Shown here one piece after another: positions 30,756 through 42,945 of a stretch of 64,000 nt of DNA. Source of the stretch: Actinosynnema pretiosum (GTDB taxonomy: Bacteria > Actinomycetota > Actinomycetes > Mycobacteriales > Pseudonocardiaceae). A program made the position numbers and the translations under genes. The stretch is from NCBI RefSeq assembly GCF_024171695.1, contig NZ_JAMTCF010000007.1, positions 62,001-126,000 of the forward strand, in the 5' to 3' direction. Below the pieces are notes generated by a model. The model was not told the origin of the DNA, did no database searches, and saw nothing but the letters and a program-made list of their open reading frames with translations. The stretch's first letter is position 1. The number at the start of each line of letters is the position of its first letter.

Positions 30756-32314
30756 GCTGGACCTTGATCGCAATGCTCCTGCTGCCGCTGGTCGGCGGCC
30801 TGGTCGTGGTGCTGCTGCGCGGCAACGACCGCCTCGCCAAGCTGACCGCGCTGGCGTTCTCGCTCGGCGAGCTGGTGCTCGCCGGGCTGGCCTGGGCCGC
30901 CTACGAGCCGGGGGGCGACCGCCTCCAGCTGACCAGCTCGGTCGAGTGGATCCCGAACTTCGGGGTGCACCTGTCGTTCGGCGTCGACGGCATCGCGCTG
31001 GTGATGATCGCCCTGATCGCCTTCCTGGTGCCGGTGGTCATCGGCGGCTCCTGGGCGGACAAGCTGCCCGAGGGCCGCACGGCGGGCGGCTTCTTCGCGC
31101 TGCTGCTGGTCATGGAAGCGGGCATGGTCGGCGTCTTCGCCGCCACGGACGTCTTCCTGTTCTACGTGTTCTTCGAGGGCGTCCTCGTCCCGATGTACTT
31201 CCTCATCGGCCGCTTCGGCGGCGCGAACCGGCAGTACGCGGCGATGAAGTTCTTCCTCTACTCGCTGCTCGGCGGGCTCGTCATGCTCGCGTCGGTGATC
31301 GGCCTGTACGTCACCAGCGCGCAGACCCTGGGCAAGGGCACGTTCGACTGGGCCACGCTCGTCACCGCGACGCGCGAGGCCCCGCTGTCCACCCAGATCT
31401 GGCTGTTCCTCGGCTTCTTCGTGGCCTTCGCCATCAAGGCGCCGCTGGTCCCGCTGCACACCTGGCTCCCCGACGCCGGCGCGGAAGCGCCGGTCGGCGC
31501 GGGCGTGCTGCTCGTCGGCGTGCTCGACAAGATCGGCACCTTCGGCTTCCTGCGCTACTGCCTGCCGCTGTTCCCTGCGGCCAGCAAGGAGCTCGCGCCG
31601 CTGGTGCTGGTGCTCGCGGTGGTCGGCATCATCTACGGTTCGCTGCTCGCGGTCGGCCAGTCCGACATGAAGCGGTTCGTGGCCTACACCTCGATCGCGC
31701 ACTTCGGCTTCATCGCGCTGGGCATCTTCGCGTTCAGCTCGCAGGCGGGCGCGGGCTCGGTGCTCTACATGGTCAACCACGGCATCTCCACCGGCATGGT
31801 GTTCCTGGTCGTGGGCATGGTCATGGCGCGCGGCGGCTCCCGCCTGATCGAGGACTACGGCGGCATGGCGAAGCTGACCCCCGTGCTGGCGGGCCTGTTC
31901 TTCATCGCGGGCCTGTCCTCGCTGGCGCTGCCCGGCACCAGCTCGTTCGTCAGCGAGTTCCTGGTGCTGATCGGCTCGTTCCCGAACGAGCCCGTCTACA
32001 CCGTGATCGCGGCGCTCGGCATGGTGCTCGCCGCGCTGTACATCCTCTGGCTCTACCAGCGCATCTTCCAGGGCCCGGTGCGCGGCACCGCGCTGATCGG
32101 GGCGACCGGCGGCCCCGGCGCCACCACCGACCCCGAGCGCGCGAGCGTCCCCGACCTGAACAAGCGGGAGATCGCCGTCCTCGCGCCGATGGTGGCGCTG
32201 ATCCTGGTGCTCGGCTTCTACCCGAAGCCGGTGTTGGACGTGATCACCCCGTCCGTCGGGGCGACGCTCAGCGAGGTCGGGGTGGCCGACCCGGTCGCGC
32301 AGGAAGGCAAGTGA
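30752..32314 (+). CDS. nuoM: NuoM, complex I antiporter-like subunit M
   Basis: Proton-pumping antiporter-like subunit. The 520-residue, 14-helix protein has YVFFEGVLVPMYFLIGRFGG with the conserved glutamate, the LHTWLPDAGAEAPVGAGVLL proton-path helix and YTSIAHFGFIALG. GTG at 30752 overlaps the nuoL stop; nuoN starts one base after the end. Confidence 0.96.
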
Positions 32315-32315
32315 C

Positions 32316-33899
32316 GTGACGACGATCCTCGCTCAAGTGGAGCGGCTCACCGTCCCGGAGATCGACTACGGGGCCGTCGCGCCCGTGCTCGTCATCCTCG
32401 GCGCCGCCTGCGTCAGCGTGCTGCTGGAGGCGTTCCTGCCCAAGCAGTCCCGCTGGCCCGCCCAGGTCGTGCTCACCGTGCTCGCGCTCGCGGGCGCGGC
32501 GGGCTCGCTCATCGTGCACGGCGGCGCGGCCGACACCGTCGACGTCGGCGTGGTGACCTTCTCGGGCGCCATCGCGGTCGACCCGCCGGTGGTCTTCCTG
32601 TGGGGCACGCTGCTGCTGCTCGCGGTGGGCTCGCTGCTGCTCATCGCCGACCGCTCGGTCGAGCCCGGTGGCGCGTTCGCCCCCGAGCCGCAGGCCGGTG
32701 GCACCGGCGGTGGTGGTGGCGGCGTGGCGACGAGGGCGCGCGCGGTCGCCTCGGTCATGCAGACCGAGGTGTTCCCGCTCACCCTGTTCGCCCTCGGCGG
32801 CATGATGGTCTTCGTCGCGGCGAACGACCTGCTCACCATGTTCATCGCGCTGGAAGTGCTGTCGCTGCCGCTGTACCTGCTGTGCGGCCTCGGCCGCCGT
32901 CGCCGCCTGCTCTCGCAGGAGGCCGCGGTGAAGTACTTCCTGCTCGGCGCGTTCGCCTCGGCGTTCTTCCTCTACGGCGTCGCGCTGCTCTACGGCTACT
33001 CCGGCTCGGTCAAGCTGGCGGACATCGCCACCGCGACCGCCGCCACCGACCGGTCCGACACGCTGCTGTACGCGGGCTTCGGCCTGCTGGTGGTGGGCCT
33101 GCTGTTCAAGGCCTCGGTCGGCCCGTTCCACGCCTGGACCCCGGACGTCTACCAGGGCGCCCCGACCCCGGTCACCGCCTTCATGGCGGCCTGCACCAAG
33201 GTCGCGGCCTTCGGCGGCATCCTGCGGGTGCTGCACGTGGCCTTCGAGGGCTCCAGCTGGGAGTGGAACATCGTCCTCGCCGTCCTGGCGGGCGTGTCCA
33301 TGGTGATCGGCGCGGTGCTTGGCCTGACCCAGACCGACGTCAAGCGCATGATCGCCTACTCCTCGGTGGCGCACGCGGGCTTCCTGCTGGTGGGCGCGAT
33401 CGCGCTCACCCCGGAGGGCCTGTCGGCGACCATGTTCTACCTCGCGGCCTACGGCTTCACCACGATCGCCGCGTTCGGCGTGGTCAGCCTGGTCCGCAAC
33501 GCCGACGGCGAGGCCACCCACCTGTCCCAGTGGGCCGGTCTGGCCAAGCGCTCGCCGATCACGGCGGCGGTGTTCACGCTGCTGCTGCTCGCCCTCGCGG
33601 GCATCCCGTTCACCAGCGGGTTCATCGGCAAGTTCGTGGTCTTCGCGGCGGCGATCGACGCGGGCATGGCCCCGCTCGTGGTGTTCGCGCTGGTGGTGAG
33701 CGCCATCGCGGCGTTCTTCTACCTGCGGGTGATCGTGCTGATGTACTTCAGCGAGCCCGCGGCGGACGGCCCGACCGTGACCGTTCCCGGCGCCTTCACC
33801 ACCGCGTCGATCACGCTCGGCGCGGTGATCACGCTGGTGCTCGGGGTCTGGCCCGCCTTCGCCCTCGATTGGGCGGGGTCCGGCCAGTTCATCTTCTAG
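32316..33899 (+). CDS. nuoN: NuoN, complex I antiporter-like subunit N
   Basis: Third antiporter-like subunit, ending the nuo operon. In its 527 residues the conserved LFIALEVLSLPLYLLCGL-type helix, FHAWTPDVYQGAPTPVTAFM and KRMIAYSSVAHAGFLLVG are visible. A hydrophilic loop near residues 115-145 carries a Gly-rich insertion (AGGTGGGGGGV), and a second basic loop holds GRRRRLLSQEAA. GTG start. It is followed after 21 bp by the polyprenyl synthase gene. Confidence 0.95.
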   Translation: MTTILAQVERLTVPEIDYGAVAPVLVILGAACVSVLLEAFLPKQSRWPAQVVLTVLALAGAAGSLIVHGGAADTVDVGVVTFSGAIAVDPPVVFLWGTLLLLAVGSLLLIADRSVEPGGAFAPEPQAGGTGGGGGGVATRARAVASVMQTEVFPLTLFALGGMMVFVAANDLLTMFIALEVLSLPLYLLCGLGRRRRLLSQEAAVKYFLLGAFASAFFLYGVALLYGYSGSVKLADIATATAATDRSDTLLYAGFGLLVVGLLFKASVGPFHAWTPDVYQGAPTPVTAFMAACTKVAAFGGILRVLHVAFEGSSWEWNIVLAVLAGVSMVIGAVLGLTQTDVKRMIAYSSVAHAGFLLVGAIALTPEGLSATMFYLAAYGFTTIAAFGVVSLVRNADGEATHLSQWAGLAKRSPITAAVFTLLLLALAGIPFTSGFIGKFVVFAAAIDAGMAPLVVFALVVSAIAAFFYLRVIVLMYFSEPAADGPTVTVPGAFTTASITLGAVITLVLGVWPAFALDWAGSGQFIF

Positions 33900-33920
33900 T
33901 CGGTACGTAGGCTTCCAACC

Positions 33921-34922
33921 GTGACCAGTAGCGAGCGGGCGGGGACGGGGTTCCGGTTTGCGGACCCCGTGCTCGCGGAGGTTGTGCAGAGCGGCCTGGA
34001 CGAGGTCGAGGGGATCCTGCGGGAGGTCGTCCGCAGCGAGTTCAACCCGGTGATGGAGACCTCGTTGCACCTGGTGGAGGCGGGCGGCAAGCGCATCCGC
34101 CCCCTCTTCACCATCCTGGCCGCCCAGTTCGGCCCGTCCTGGGACCGGGAGAGCGTGGTCAAGGCCGCCGCGGTGGTCGAGCTGACCCACCTGGCCACCC
34201 TGTACCACGACGACGTCATGGACGAGGCCACCATGCGCCGGGGCGCGGCGTCGGCCAACGCCAAGTGGAACAACAGCATCGCCATCCTCACCGGCGACTA
34301 CCTGTTCGCCCACGCCTCGACGCTGGTCGCCGACCTCGGGACGGAGGCGGCCAGGACCATCTCGCGCACGTTCGGCGAGCTGGTCACCGGCCAGATGCGC
34401 GAGACCATGGGGCCCCGCGAGGGCGAGGACCCGGTCGAGCACTACCTGACCACGATCGCCGAGAAGACCGGCTCCCTGATCGCGACCGCGGCCCGCTTCG
34501 GCGGCATGTTCTCGGACGCGACCGAGGAGCAGGTCGCGGCGCTCCAGGCGTACGGGGACGTGATCGGCTCGGCGTTCCAGATCTCCGACGACGTGATCGA
34601 CATCGCGTCGCCGCCGGAGGAGTCGGGCAAGACGCCGGGCACCGACCTGCGCGAGGGCGTCAAGACGCTGCCCATGCTGTACGCGCTGCAGGACGAGCCG
34701 GACTCGCGGCTGGCCCGGCTGCTCGCCGCCCCGATCGAGGACGACGCCGAGGTCCTGGAGGCCCTGGAGCTGCTCAGGGCGTCCTCGGGGCTCCAGCGGG
34801 CCAGGAAGACCCTGGACGAGTACGCGGAGCGCGCCAGGGGCTGCCTGGCGGTCCTCCCGGAGGGCCGGGCGCGCGACGCGCTGGAGTCGGTGAGCGAGTA
34901 CGTGGTCAGCAGGTCCCGCTAG
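33921..34922 (+). CDS. Polyprenyl diphosphate synthase (quinone side chain)
   Basis: Trans-isoprenyl diphosphate synthase that elongates farnesyl or geranyl diphosphate with isopentenyl diphosphate. The 333-residue protein has the first Asp-rich motif (LYHDDVMDEATMRRG, DDVMD at 97-101), the second (FQISDDVIDIAS), EAGGKRIRP and KTGSLIATA. Small residues ahead of the first motif (LTHLATLYHDD) suit a long-chain product, so hepta- or octaprenyl diphosphate for menaquinone is likely; exact length is unknown. A TAGGCT box at 33908-33913 lies 7 bases before the GTG, so it may have its own leaderless promoter in addition to nuo readthrough. Confidence 0.9.
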   Translation: MTSSERAGTGFRFADPVLAEVVQSGLDEVEGILREVVRSEFNPVMETSLHLVEAGGKRIRPLFTILAAQFGPSWDRESVVKAAAVVELTHLATLYHDDVMDEATMRRGAASANAKWNNSIAILTGDYLFAHASTLVADLGTEAARTISRTFGELVTGQMRETMGPREGEDPVEHYLTTIAEKTGSLIATAARFGGMFSDATEEQVAALQAYGDVIGSAFQISDDVIDIASPPEESGKTPGTDLREGVKTLPMLYALQDEPDSRLARLLAAPIEDDAEVLEALELLRASSGLQRARKTLDEYAERARGCLAVLPEGRARDALESVSEYVVSRSR

Positions 34923-34961
34923 CCGGGGCCAGGAGCGCCGGGGGTGACCCGGTGTGATCTT

Positions 34962-35000
34962 CCGGAACGGCGTCCCGCACCGCGCGGGGCGCCGTTCCGG
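34962..35000. terminator. Hairpin between convergent polyprenyl synthase and rarD genes
   Basis: An 11-bp perfect stem CCGGAACGGCG / CGCCGTTCCGG encloses a second stem CCCGC / GCGGG. It lies 40 bp after the polyprenyl synthase stop and 67 bp after the rarD stop on the other strand, so it can end both transcripts. No U-tract. Confidence 0.7.
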
Positions 35001-35066
35001 CGTTCCGGGACCGTCCGGGCGGGTGCTCCGAGGCGCGGAATTCCGCAGTGGCGGGGGAGACCCCGA

Positions 35067-36008
35067 TCACACCGGAGGGGTGACCGCGAGGAGCTTGCGC
35101 TGCTTGCGCGAGCGGACCACCGCGTCGCCGGTGAAAAGCGACAACGCGACCCACACCATTGCGAACCCGAACCAGCGCGACGCGGGCATCGGCTCGCGCA
35201 TCACGAATACGCCCCACGCGAACTGCAACACCGGCGCCAGGTACTGGAGCATCCCCAAGGTGATCATGGGAATCCGGCGCGCTCCCGCACCGAACAGCAT
35301 CAGCGGGACGGCGGTCACCAAACCCGTCGACACCATCAACGCGGTGTGCGCCGCGCCGTGTCCGGTGAACGTCCCCGCCGAGCCCAACCACAACAGGTAA
35401 CCGAGAGCCACCGGCGTCATCACCGCGCTCTCCGCGGTGAGGCTCGCGGTGGAATCCAGCGGCACGGTTTTCTTGATCAATCCGTAGAACGCGAATGAGC
35501 ACGCGAGCGCCAGCGAGATCCACGGCAGCGTTCCGTAGTCGACCGCCAGCACCACCACGGCCGCGCCCGCCACGCCGATCGCCGCGTACTGCGCGGGCCG
35601 CAGCCGCTCCCGCAGCACCAGCACCGCCAGCAGCACGCTGAACAGCGGGTTGATGAAGTAGCCGAGGGCCGCCTCGACCACCCGGCCGCTGTTGACGGCG
35701 TAGATGTAGACGCCCCAGTTCACCGCGATGAGCGCGGACGCGGCGGTGACCAGCAGCCAGGAGCGCAGGGGGAGTCCGCGCAGCGCGCCCCACTTGCCCA
35801 GCGCGGCTGTGACGAGAGCCATGAACAGCAGCGACCACACGATGCGGTGGGCCAGCAGCTCGACCGCTCCGGCTGCCGCGAGGAGGGGCCAGTAAGCGGG
35901 CACCACACCCCAGAGCACGTATGCTGCTACGCCGTAAGCGATTCCCCTGTTCGTGTCGTTGGTGTTCGACGAGATCGAGCTGGAGTTCGTCAACGGCGTC
36001 ACCGGCAT
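35067..36008 (-). CDS. rarD: RarD-type EamA family transporter
   Basis: Ten-helix drug/metabolite transporter superfamily protein of the RarD subgroup (chloramphenicol-sensitivity protein family). The 313-residue protein has two EamA halves; the N-half motif GVAAYVLWGVVPAYWPLL, ELLAHRIVWSLLFMALV and NWGVYIYAVNSGRVVEAALG are typical of RarD, as is the GYFINPLFSVLLAVLVLRERL segment. The natural substrate is not established for the family. The start is probably the GTG/ATG of MPVTPLTN; the first 15 residues are Ser/Asn-rich and poorly conserved, so the true start may be slightly downstream. Confidence 0.88.
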   Translation of the reverse strand: MPVTPLTNSSSISSNTNDTNRGIAYGVAAYVLWGVVPAYWPLLAAAGAVELLAHRIVWSLLFMALVTAALGKWGALRGLPLRSWLLVTAASALIAVNWGVYIYAVNSGRVVEAALGYFINPLFSVLLAVLVLRERLRPAQYAAIGVAGAAVVVLAVDYGTLPWISLALACSFAFYGLIKKTVPLDSTASLTAESAVMTPVALGYLLWLGSAGTFTGHGAAHTALMVSTGLVTAVPLMLFGAGARRIPMITLGMLQYLAPVLQFAWGVFVMREPMPASRWFGFAMVWVALSLFTGDAVVRSRKQRKLLAVTPPV

Positions 36009-36204
36009 ACTGTACGCCTGGTATTTCGGCTGGTCCGTTGAGCTGAATGACCTACCATTTGAGGAGCTGCGAGTTCCGGGCAGCCGCAGGTGGTTGAGCG
36101 GGGAACCGAGGTAGCTTTACACCGCTCCACTTCCGGGTGAGTCCTGATGGTGGCGGAGCGTGTCGGGATTTCAGGCAGTTCGTGCGGTCGGAGGGTATCC
36201 CGTG

Positions 36205-38763
36205 ATGTGGCTGTTCGGGCAGGTGTGGCTGTGGAGCCTGCTGGCCTTCCTCGCAGGTGTGCTGCTGACGTGGTTCGTCCTCGTGCGCCCCGTGAAGCGC
36301 GAGGTGGCCGAGCTGGAGCGCAGGCTGCGCGACGCGACCTCGGTCGACCGCGCCGCGAACCGGACGCAGGTCGCGTCCCCGGCGCGCGACGAGTTCGACG
36401 ACTGGCACTCCCCCCTCGCCGACGAGGAGGAGCGCTTCGAGGCGACCCCGACGCGGCGGGAGGACCGCGCCTCGCTGCTGGACCTCGGCTCTGGCCGGGA
36501 CGCGCGGGACGAGGACGGCGCCGCGGGCGGGTACGACGCCCCCGGTCAGGCGGACGACCGCGAGCAGGACGAGCGCGACTTCGACGCCTTCGACCGGGTC
36601 GAGCCGCGCGGCGACATCGGCGACCGCCTCGGCGGCTCGCCCACCGGCACCGCGATGATGCCGAAGCCCGTCCCGCCGTCGGACGAGGAGCGGGACAAGC
36701 CGGTGCTGACCCGGCTGGACGTGCCGAAGCCGGTCCCCGCGCGGGACGAGGACGAGCCGCGCGCGGAGAAGCTGCCCGCCGAGGAGACGCACGTGCTCGC
36801 GCCGGTCCGGCTGCCCGCCGACCACGAGCCGCCCGCGCCGCACCGGTCCGACGTGTTCGACCCGGACGCCCAGGACGAGGAGGGCAACCCGGAGATCACC
36901 ACGCGCGCCGAGCGCCGCGCGGCCAACGAGGAGACCACCCTCATCCCGGCCAAGGAGCTGGCCGACGCGATCGCCGAGGTGGACAGCCCGCGCGACCTGC
37001 ACGACGAGGACCGCTGGCCGGAGACCGACCAGACCGGCGAGTACCCGGCGGTGCGCGGCGGCGACCTCGGTGGCGACTTCGGCGGCGACCTCGGCGGGCA
37101 GGCGGGCGACGAGGGCCCCAGGGGCGGCGACCTGGCCTCGGGGCCGACGGTCTACCACTCCCCGGTGGACGCCGACGAGCGCGACGACCACGACGACCAC
37201 GACGACCGCTTCGCCGGTGACGGGTTCGCGGGCGACGGGTACGACGCCGAGCGGACCGACGTGCGCGCCCCCGTGGCCGCCGACGACCTGGACGACGCGC
37301 GCACCGAGGTCCGCCCGCTGGAGGCCGACCCGGAGCACGCGCTGCCCGGCAGGGCGCAGCGCGCCCAGCGCGACCCGGAGGCCGACCGCATCGCGTTCGA
37401 GGAGTCGCTGGCCGCGCAGGCCCGCCAGGACGCGGCCGACGAGCGCGCCGAGCAGGTGGGCGCGCCCACCGAGACGCTGGCCCCCGTCGCCGGTCACGAC
37501 CTGGGCGGGTACGACGAGCGCGACGACCGCGACTTCGACGACCGCGACCTGGGTGACCGGGACCTGGGCGATCGCGACTTCGGCGACCGGGAGCACGACG
37601 AGCACGGGTTCACCGCGCACGGCGGCCACGTCCTGGACGAGCGCGACGCGCACGCCGACGACCGCTCGCGCGGCGACCTGGTCGCCGACGCCGACGACCG
37701 CCGCTACGAGGACGACTACGAGCCGGTCGACCTGCCCAAGCGGGACCGGGGCGCGAGCGACCGGGGCATGTTCGGCCACTCCGAGCCCGTCGCGGACGAG
37801 CGCGACCTGTTCGAGATGACCGACCCGAGCTCCCAGGGCGTCGACCTGTTCGCCCGGCCCGAGGAGCCCGAGGACGAGCCGGAGCCGCCGAAGTCCGAGC
37901 TGGAGGCGTTCTGGGCGTCCAGGACCCCGCCGCTGGAGGACGACCGGCCCGCGCCGCCCCCGGCCCGCGCCGAGCCGGAGCCCGAGTCCGACCTCGGCCT
38001 GGTGAGCAGGCACAGCCTGCCGGACCCCGAGCCCGAGCCGGAGCCCGAGCCGGTGAGCAGGCACAGCCTCCCGGACCCCGAGCCGGAGCCCGAGCCCGAG
38101 GCGGCGCCCCTGCCGGTGCGCCCCGCGCGGCCGAAGGCCACCGCCCAGGAGCCCGCGAAGCCGAAGCGCTCGCTGTTCGAGCCGCTGGCCGAGGAGGAGG
38201 TCCTGGAGTCGGAGCCGGTCACCCCGGCCACCCCGGCGCCCAAGACCCCCGCCGCGGCGAAGGCCTACGACGACCAGCCGTTCGTGCCGACCCTGTCGCC
38301 CGAGCTGCTGGAGGCCGAGAAGACCGCGGCCGAGCTGGCCGCCGACGCGTCGCGCAAGCAGGCGGCGAGCGGCCTGCCGCAGCGCCCGGTGAAGTCGCAG
38401 AGCAGCTTCCCGAAGCCGCAGCAGCCGCTGATCCCGCCGGTGAAGTCCACCAGCCCGCCCCCGGCGCGCCCGATGCGCCCGAGGCCGGTCGGCTTCAGCC
38501 CCACCACCGGCGGCGGCCAGGAGACGGCCTCGTCCCGCTACCAGCAGCCGGAGGGCTTCAACCCGCGCTCCCCGTTCGGGCCCGGCTCGGTGCTGCCGAA
38601 GTCCGACGGCAAGGCGCCCGCGCCGGAGTTCGTGGTGAAGGCGACCCTGACCGGCCGCCGGTACTTCACGGACGCGTCCGCGAACTTCCGCGAGACGCGC
38701 GCCGACGTGTGGTTCCGGACCACCTCGGACGCCGAGAAGGCCGGTTTCCACAAGGCCCCGTGA
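36205..38763 (+). CDS. Large acidic membrane-anchored protein with C-terminal sunset-type domain
   Basis: An 852-residue protein of unknown role. A single N-terminal membrane helix (WLWSLLAFLAGVLLTWFVLV) is followed by a basic stop-transfer (RPVKREVAELERRLRD), then about 700 residues of acidic, low-complexity and probably disordered sequence: Asp/Arg repeats (DRDLGDRDLGDRDFGDRE near 470), two copies of SRHSLPDPEPEPEPE (near 610-640) and Pro-rich segments. The last 45 residues form a small conserved domain (VVKATLTGRRYFTDASANFR, ending DVWFRTTSDAEKAGFHKAP), known to me as the sunset domain of actinobacterial proteins. I start at the ATG at 36205, nine bases after GGAGGG; a GTG one codon upstream is equally likely. 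Confidence 0.75.
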   Translation: MWLFGQVWLWSLLAFLAGVLLTWFVLVRPVKREVAELERRLRDATSVDRAANRTQVASPARDEFDDWHSPLADEEERFEATPTRREDRASLLDLGSGRDARDEDGAAGGYDAPGQADDREQDERDFDAFDRVEPRGDIGDRLGGSPTGTAMMPKPVPPSDEERDKPVLTRLDVPKPVPARDEDEPRAEKLPAEETHVLAPVRLPADHEPPAPHRSDVFDPDAQDEEGNPEITTRAERRAANEETTLIPAKELADAIAEVDSPRDLHDEDRWPETDQTGEYPAVRGGDLGGDFGGDLGGQAGDEGPRGGDLASGPTVYHSPVDADERDDHDDHDDRFAGDGFAGDGYDAERTDVRAPVAADDLDDARTEVRPLEADPEHALPGRAQRAQRDPEADRIAFEESLAAQARQDAADERAEQVGAPTETLAPVAGHDLGGYDERDDRDFDDRDLGDRDLGDRDFGDREHDEHGFTAHGGHVLDERDAHADDRSRGDLVADADDRRYEDDYEPVDLPKRDRGASDRGMFGHSEPVADERDLFEMTDPSSQGVDLFARPEEPEDEPEPPKSELEAFWASRTPPLEDDRPAPPPARAEPEPESDLGLVSRHSLPDPEPEPEPEPVSRHSLPDPEPEPEPEAAPLPVRPARPKATAQEPAKPKRSLFEPLAEEEVLESEPVTPATPAPKTPAAAKAYDDQPFVPTLSPELLEAEKTAAELAADASRKQAASGLPQRPVKSQSSFPKPQQPLIPPVKSTSPPPARPMRPRPVGFSPTTGGGQETASSRYQQPEGFNPRSPFGPGSVLPKSDGKAPAPEFVVKATLTGRRYFTDASANFRETRADVWFRTTSDAEKAGFHKAP

Positions 38764-38791
38764 CGGGCTGAGCGGCGCACGACGGCGCCTG

Positions 38792-38837
38792 CGCGAGAAG
38801 GGGCTCCCCGGAAACGTCCGGGGAGCCCCTTCTCGCG
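38792..38837. terminator. Strong bidirectional terminator hairpin
   Basis: A perfect inverted repeat with 21-bp arms (38792-38812 and 38817-38837) and an AACG tetraloop, starting CGCGAGAAGG and ending CCTTCTCGCG. It lies exactly between two convergent genes, 28 bp after one stop and 7 bp after the other. Confidence 0.88.
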
Positions 38838-38844
38838 TTCCAGG

Positions 38845-39884
38845 TCAGGCCACCGTCCAGGTGTCCTTCCCGCGCAGCAGCGCCGCCAGGTTCGCCGGTC
38901 GGGCCGCCTTGGCCCTCTCCACCTGCGCCCGCGCCGCGTCGTCGTAGGTCTCCCGAGCCGAGCGCCGGAACACGCCGGTCACCACGTGCGTCAGGTCCTG
39001 CGTCGACAGCCGGGACAGCGCGAACGCCAGCTCCAGGTCGTTCGCGTCGTGCACCACCACGTCCGCCGCGTCCACCTCGGACGTGCGCGCCACCGCCAGC
39101 CCGAACCCGCGCCGCACGACCGCGTGCTCGCCGCCGCCGAACACGATCGGCTTGCCGTGCTCCACCGGGATGATCCGCTGGGCCGCCGAGTCGGCGTCCT
39201 TGAGCACGTCGAACGCGCCGTCGTTGAAGATCGGGCAGTTCTGGTAGATCTCCACCAGCGCCGACCCCCGGTGCTCGGCGGCCTGCCGCAGCACGTCGGT
39301 CAGCCCCACCCGGTCCGAGTCCATCGCCCGGCCCACGAACGAGGCCTCCGCGCCCAGCGCCAGCGACACCGGGTTGAACGGGTGGTCCAGCGACCCGGAC
39401 GGCGTGGACTTGGTGACCTTGCCCGCCTCCGAGGTCGGCGAGTACTGGCCCTTGGTGAGCCCGTAGATCCGGTTGTTGAACAGCAGGATCTTCAGGTTCA
39501 CGTTGCGCCGGAGCGTGTGGATCAGGTGGTTGCCGCCGATGGACAGCGCGTCGCCGTCACCGGTCACCACCCACACCGACAGGTCCGGCCGCGCCACCGC
39601 GAGCCCGGTGGCGATCGCGGGCGCCCTGCCGTGGATGGAGTGCATCCCGTAGGTGTTCATGTAGTACGGGAACCGCGACGAGCAGCCGATCCCCGACACG
39701 AACACGATGTTCTCGCGCTTGAGCCCCAGCGTCGGCAGGAACGACTGCACGGCGTTGAGCACCACGTAGTCCCCGCAGCCGGGGCACCAGCGGACCTCCT
39801 GGTCCGACTTGTAGTCCTTGGCCTTCTGCGGCCCGTCCTCGGTGGGCACCCCGCCCAGTCCGGGAAGGCCGAGGTCGATCGCGG

Positions 39885-39888
<4 letters not shown>
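38845..39888 (-). CDS. korB: KorB, 2-oxoacid:ferredoxin oxidoreductase beta subunit
   Basis: Thiamine-diphosphate and [4Fe-4S] subunit of 2-oxoglutarate:ferredoxin oxidoreductase (KGOR). The 347-residue protein has the iron-sulfur cysteines in VRWCPGCGDYVVLN and SGIGCSSRFPYY and the TPP/Mg motif VTGDGDALSIGGNHLIH with NNRIYGLTKGQ. GTG at 39888 overlaps the korA stop, giving a two-gene operon. Typical substrate is 2-oxoglutarate by resemblance to the mycobacterial enzyme; other 2-oxoacids are possible. Confidence 0.92.
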
Positions 39889-41768
<1,880 letters not shown>

Positions 41769-42019
41769 CTCCTGAGCCGATCCCTCTCTCGCGGAAGCAG
41801 GGGCGGGAGGGGCGCCCGCCCCGACACCCGAGGGTAGTCCTGCGCGGTGTGGGGAATTTCTCGTGCTTTCGGGAGGTGGGAAAGACCGAAGTGCTGTGGC
41901 GCACGAGGCTGGTGTGGTAGCGGCTTCGATCGTTCGCTCCCCGCACGGTTGCGGTCCGTGCGTGAATTCCGGGAACAACGCTACTACCCGTGATCAAACG
42001 GGTGCGAACGTGCGTCCCG

Positions 42020-42781
42020 TCACGTCCGCCCCGACCGGCCCGCCTTCGCCTCGGCGAGCCTGGCCGCGAACTCCGGCGAGGCCGTGGACGCCGCCTGCGG
42101 GCCCAGTTCCGCCTCCACGGCGGGCGCGTGGGCGGGCAGCGCGGAGGTGGCGCGAATGGTGGCCTTGGTCACCTCGACCAGCTCGCGCGGGGCCTCGGCG
42201 GCGACCTTCAGCAGGTCGACGGCCGAGGCGACCAGCTCGTCGTGCCCGCCGTCGACCCGGTCCCAGGCCAGGCCGCGCCGCACCGCCTCGTCCGCGTCGA
42301 GCACCTGGCCGAGCAGCACCATCGCGGCGGTGGTCTGCGGGCCCGCGATCCGCTCCAGCAGCCACGTCGCGCCGCCGCCGGGGTGGATGCCCAGGCGCAG
42401 GAAGCGGGCGTCGAAGCGGGCCCTCGGGCCGACCAGCCGCAGGTCGCAGGCCAGCGCCAGGTTCAGGCCCGCGCCGACGGCCGCGCCGCCCACGGCCGCC
42501 ACGGTGGGCAGCGAGCAGTTCGCGACGGCCAGGAACCCGGCGTAGATGCGCCGCAGGCCCTCCTCTCGGGCCTCGCCGAGCGCGGTCAGGTCGGCGCCCG
42601 CGCAGAACGCCGGGGGAGCGCCGGTGACCACGAGCGCGTTGACGTCCCGGTCCGCCTCGCACGCGGCGACGGCGTCGGCCAGTTCCCGCGACAGGGCCTC
42701 GGTGAGCGCGTTGCGGCGGTCCGGGTCGTGCACGGTGAGGACGGCGACGCGGTCGGAGCGGTCCAGCAGCACCTCGGGCAT
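42020..42781 (-). CDS. Enoyl-CoA hydratase/isomerase family protein
   Basis: Crotonase-fold protein of 253 residues. Motifs: HDPDRRNALTEALSREL, the oxyanion-hole segment APPAFCAGADLTALGE and SLPTVAAVGGAAVGAGLNLALACDLRL-like helix. The second catalytic glutamate position falls in LGIHPGGGATWLLERIAG, where one of the usual pair (Glu) is replaced by a His/Pro/Gly sequence, so a hydratase function is not certain. No operon partner is visible; it lies between korA and the lrp gene. Confidence 0.85.
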   Translation of the reverse strand: MPEVLLDRSDRVAVLTVHDPDRRNALTEALSRELADAVAACEADRDVNALVVTGAPPAFCAGADLTALGEAREEGLRRIYAGFLAVANCSLPTVAAVGGAAVGAGLNLALACDLRLVGPRARFDARFLRLGIHPGGGATWLLERIAGPQTTAAMVLLGQVLDADEAVRRGLAWDRVDGGHDELVASAVDLLKVAAEAPRELVEVTKATIRATSALPAHAPAVEAELGPQAASTASPEFAARLAEAKAGRSGRT

Positions 42782-42945
42782 GGGGTGACTCTACGGAGCG
42801 GAGCGGTGACCGGACCCCCGGTCGGTGCGGCTAGGGGGTGGCCAGGGGGTCCGCGACCCCGGTCAGGGGGTCGCGGAGAGGCTTCGGCGGGGTTGCGCGG
42901 CGCGGGCGTGCTGTGCGTGGCGGAACCGGCGCTCCGCCGCGCGGC

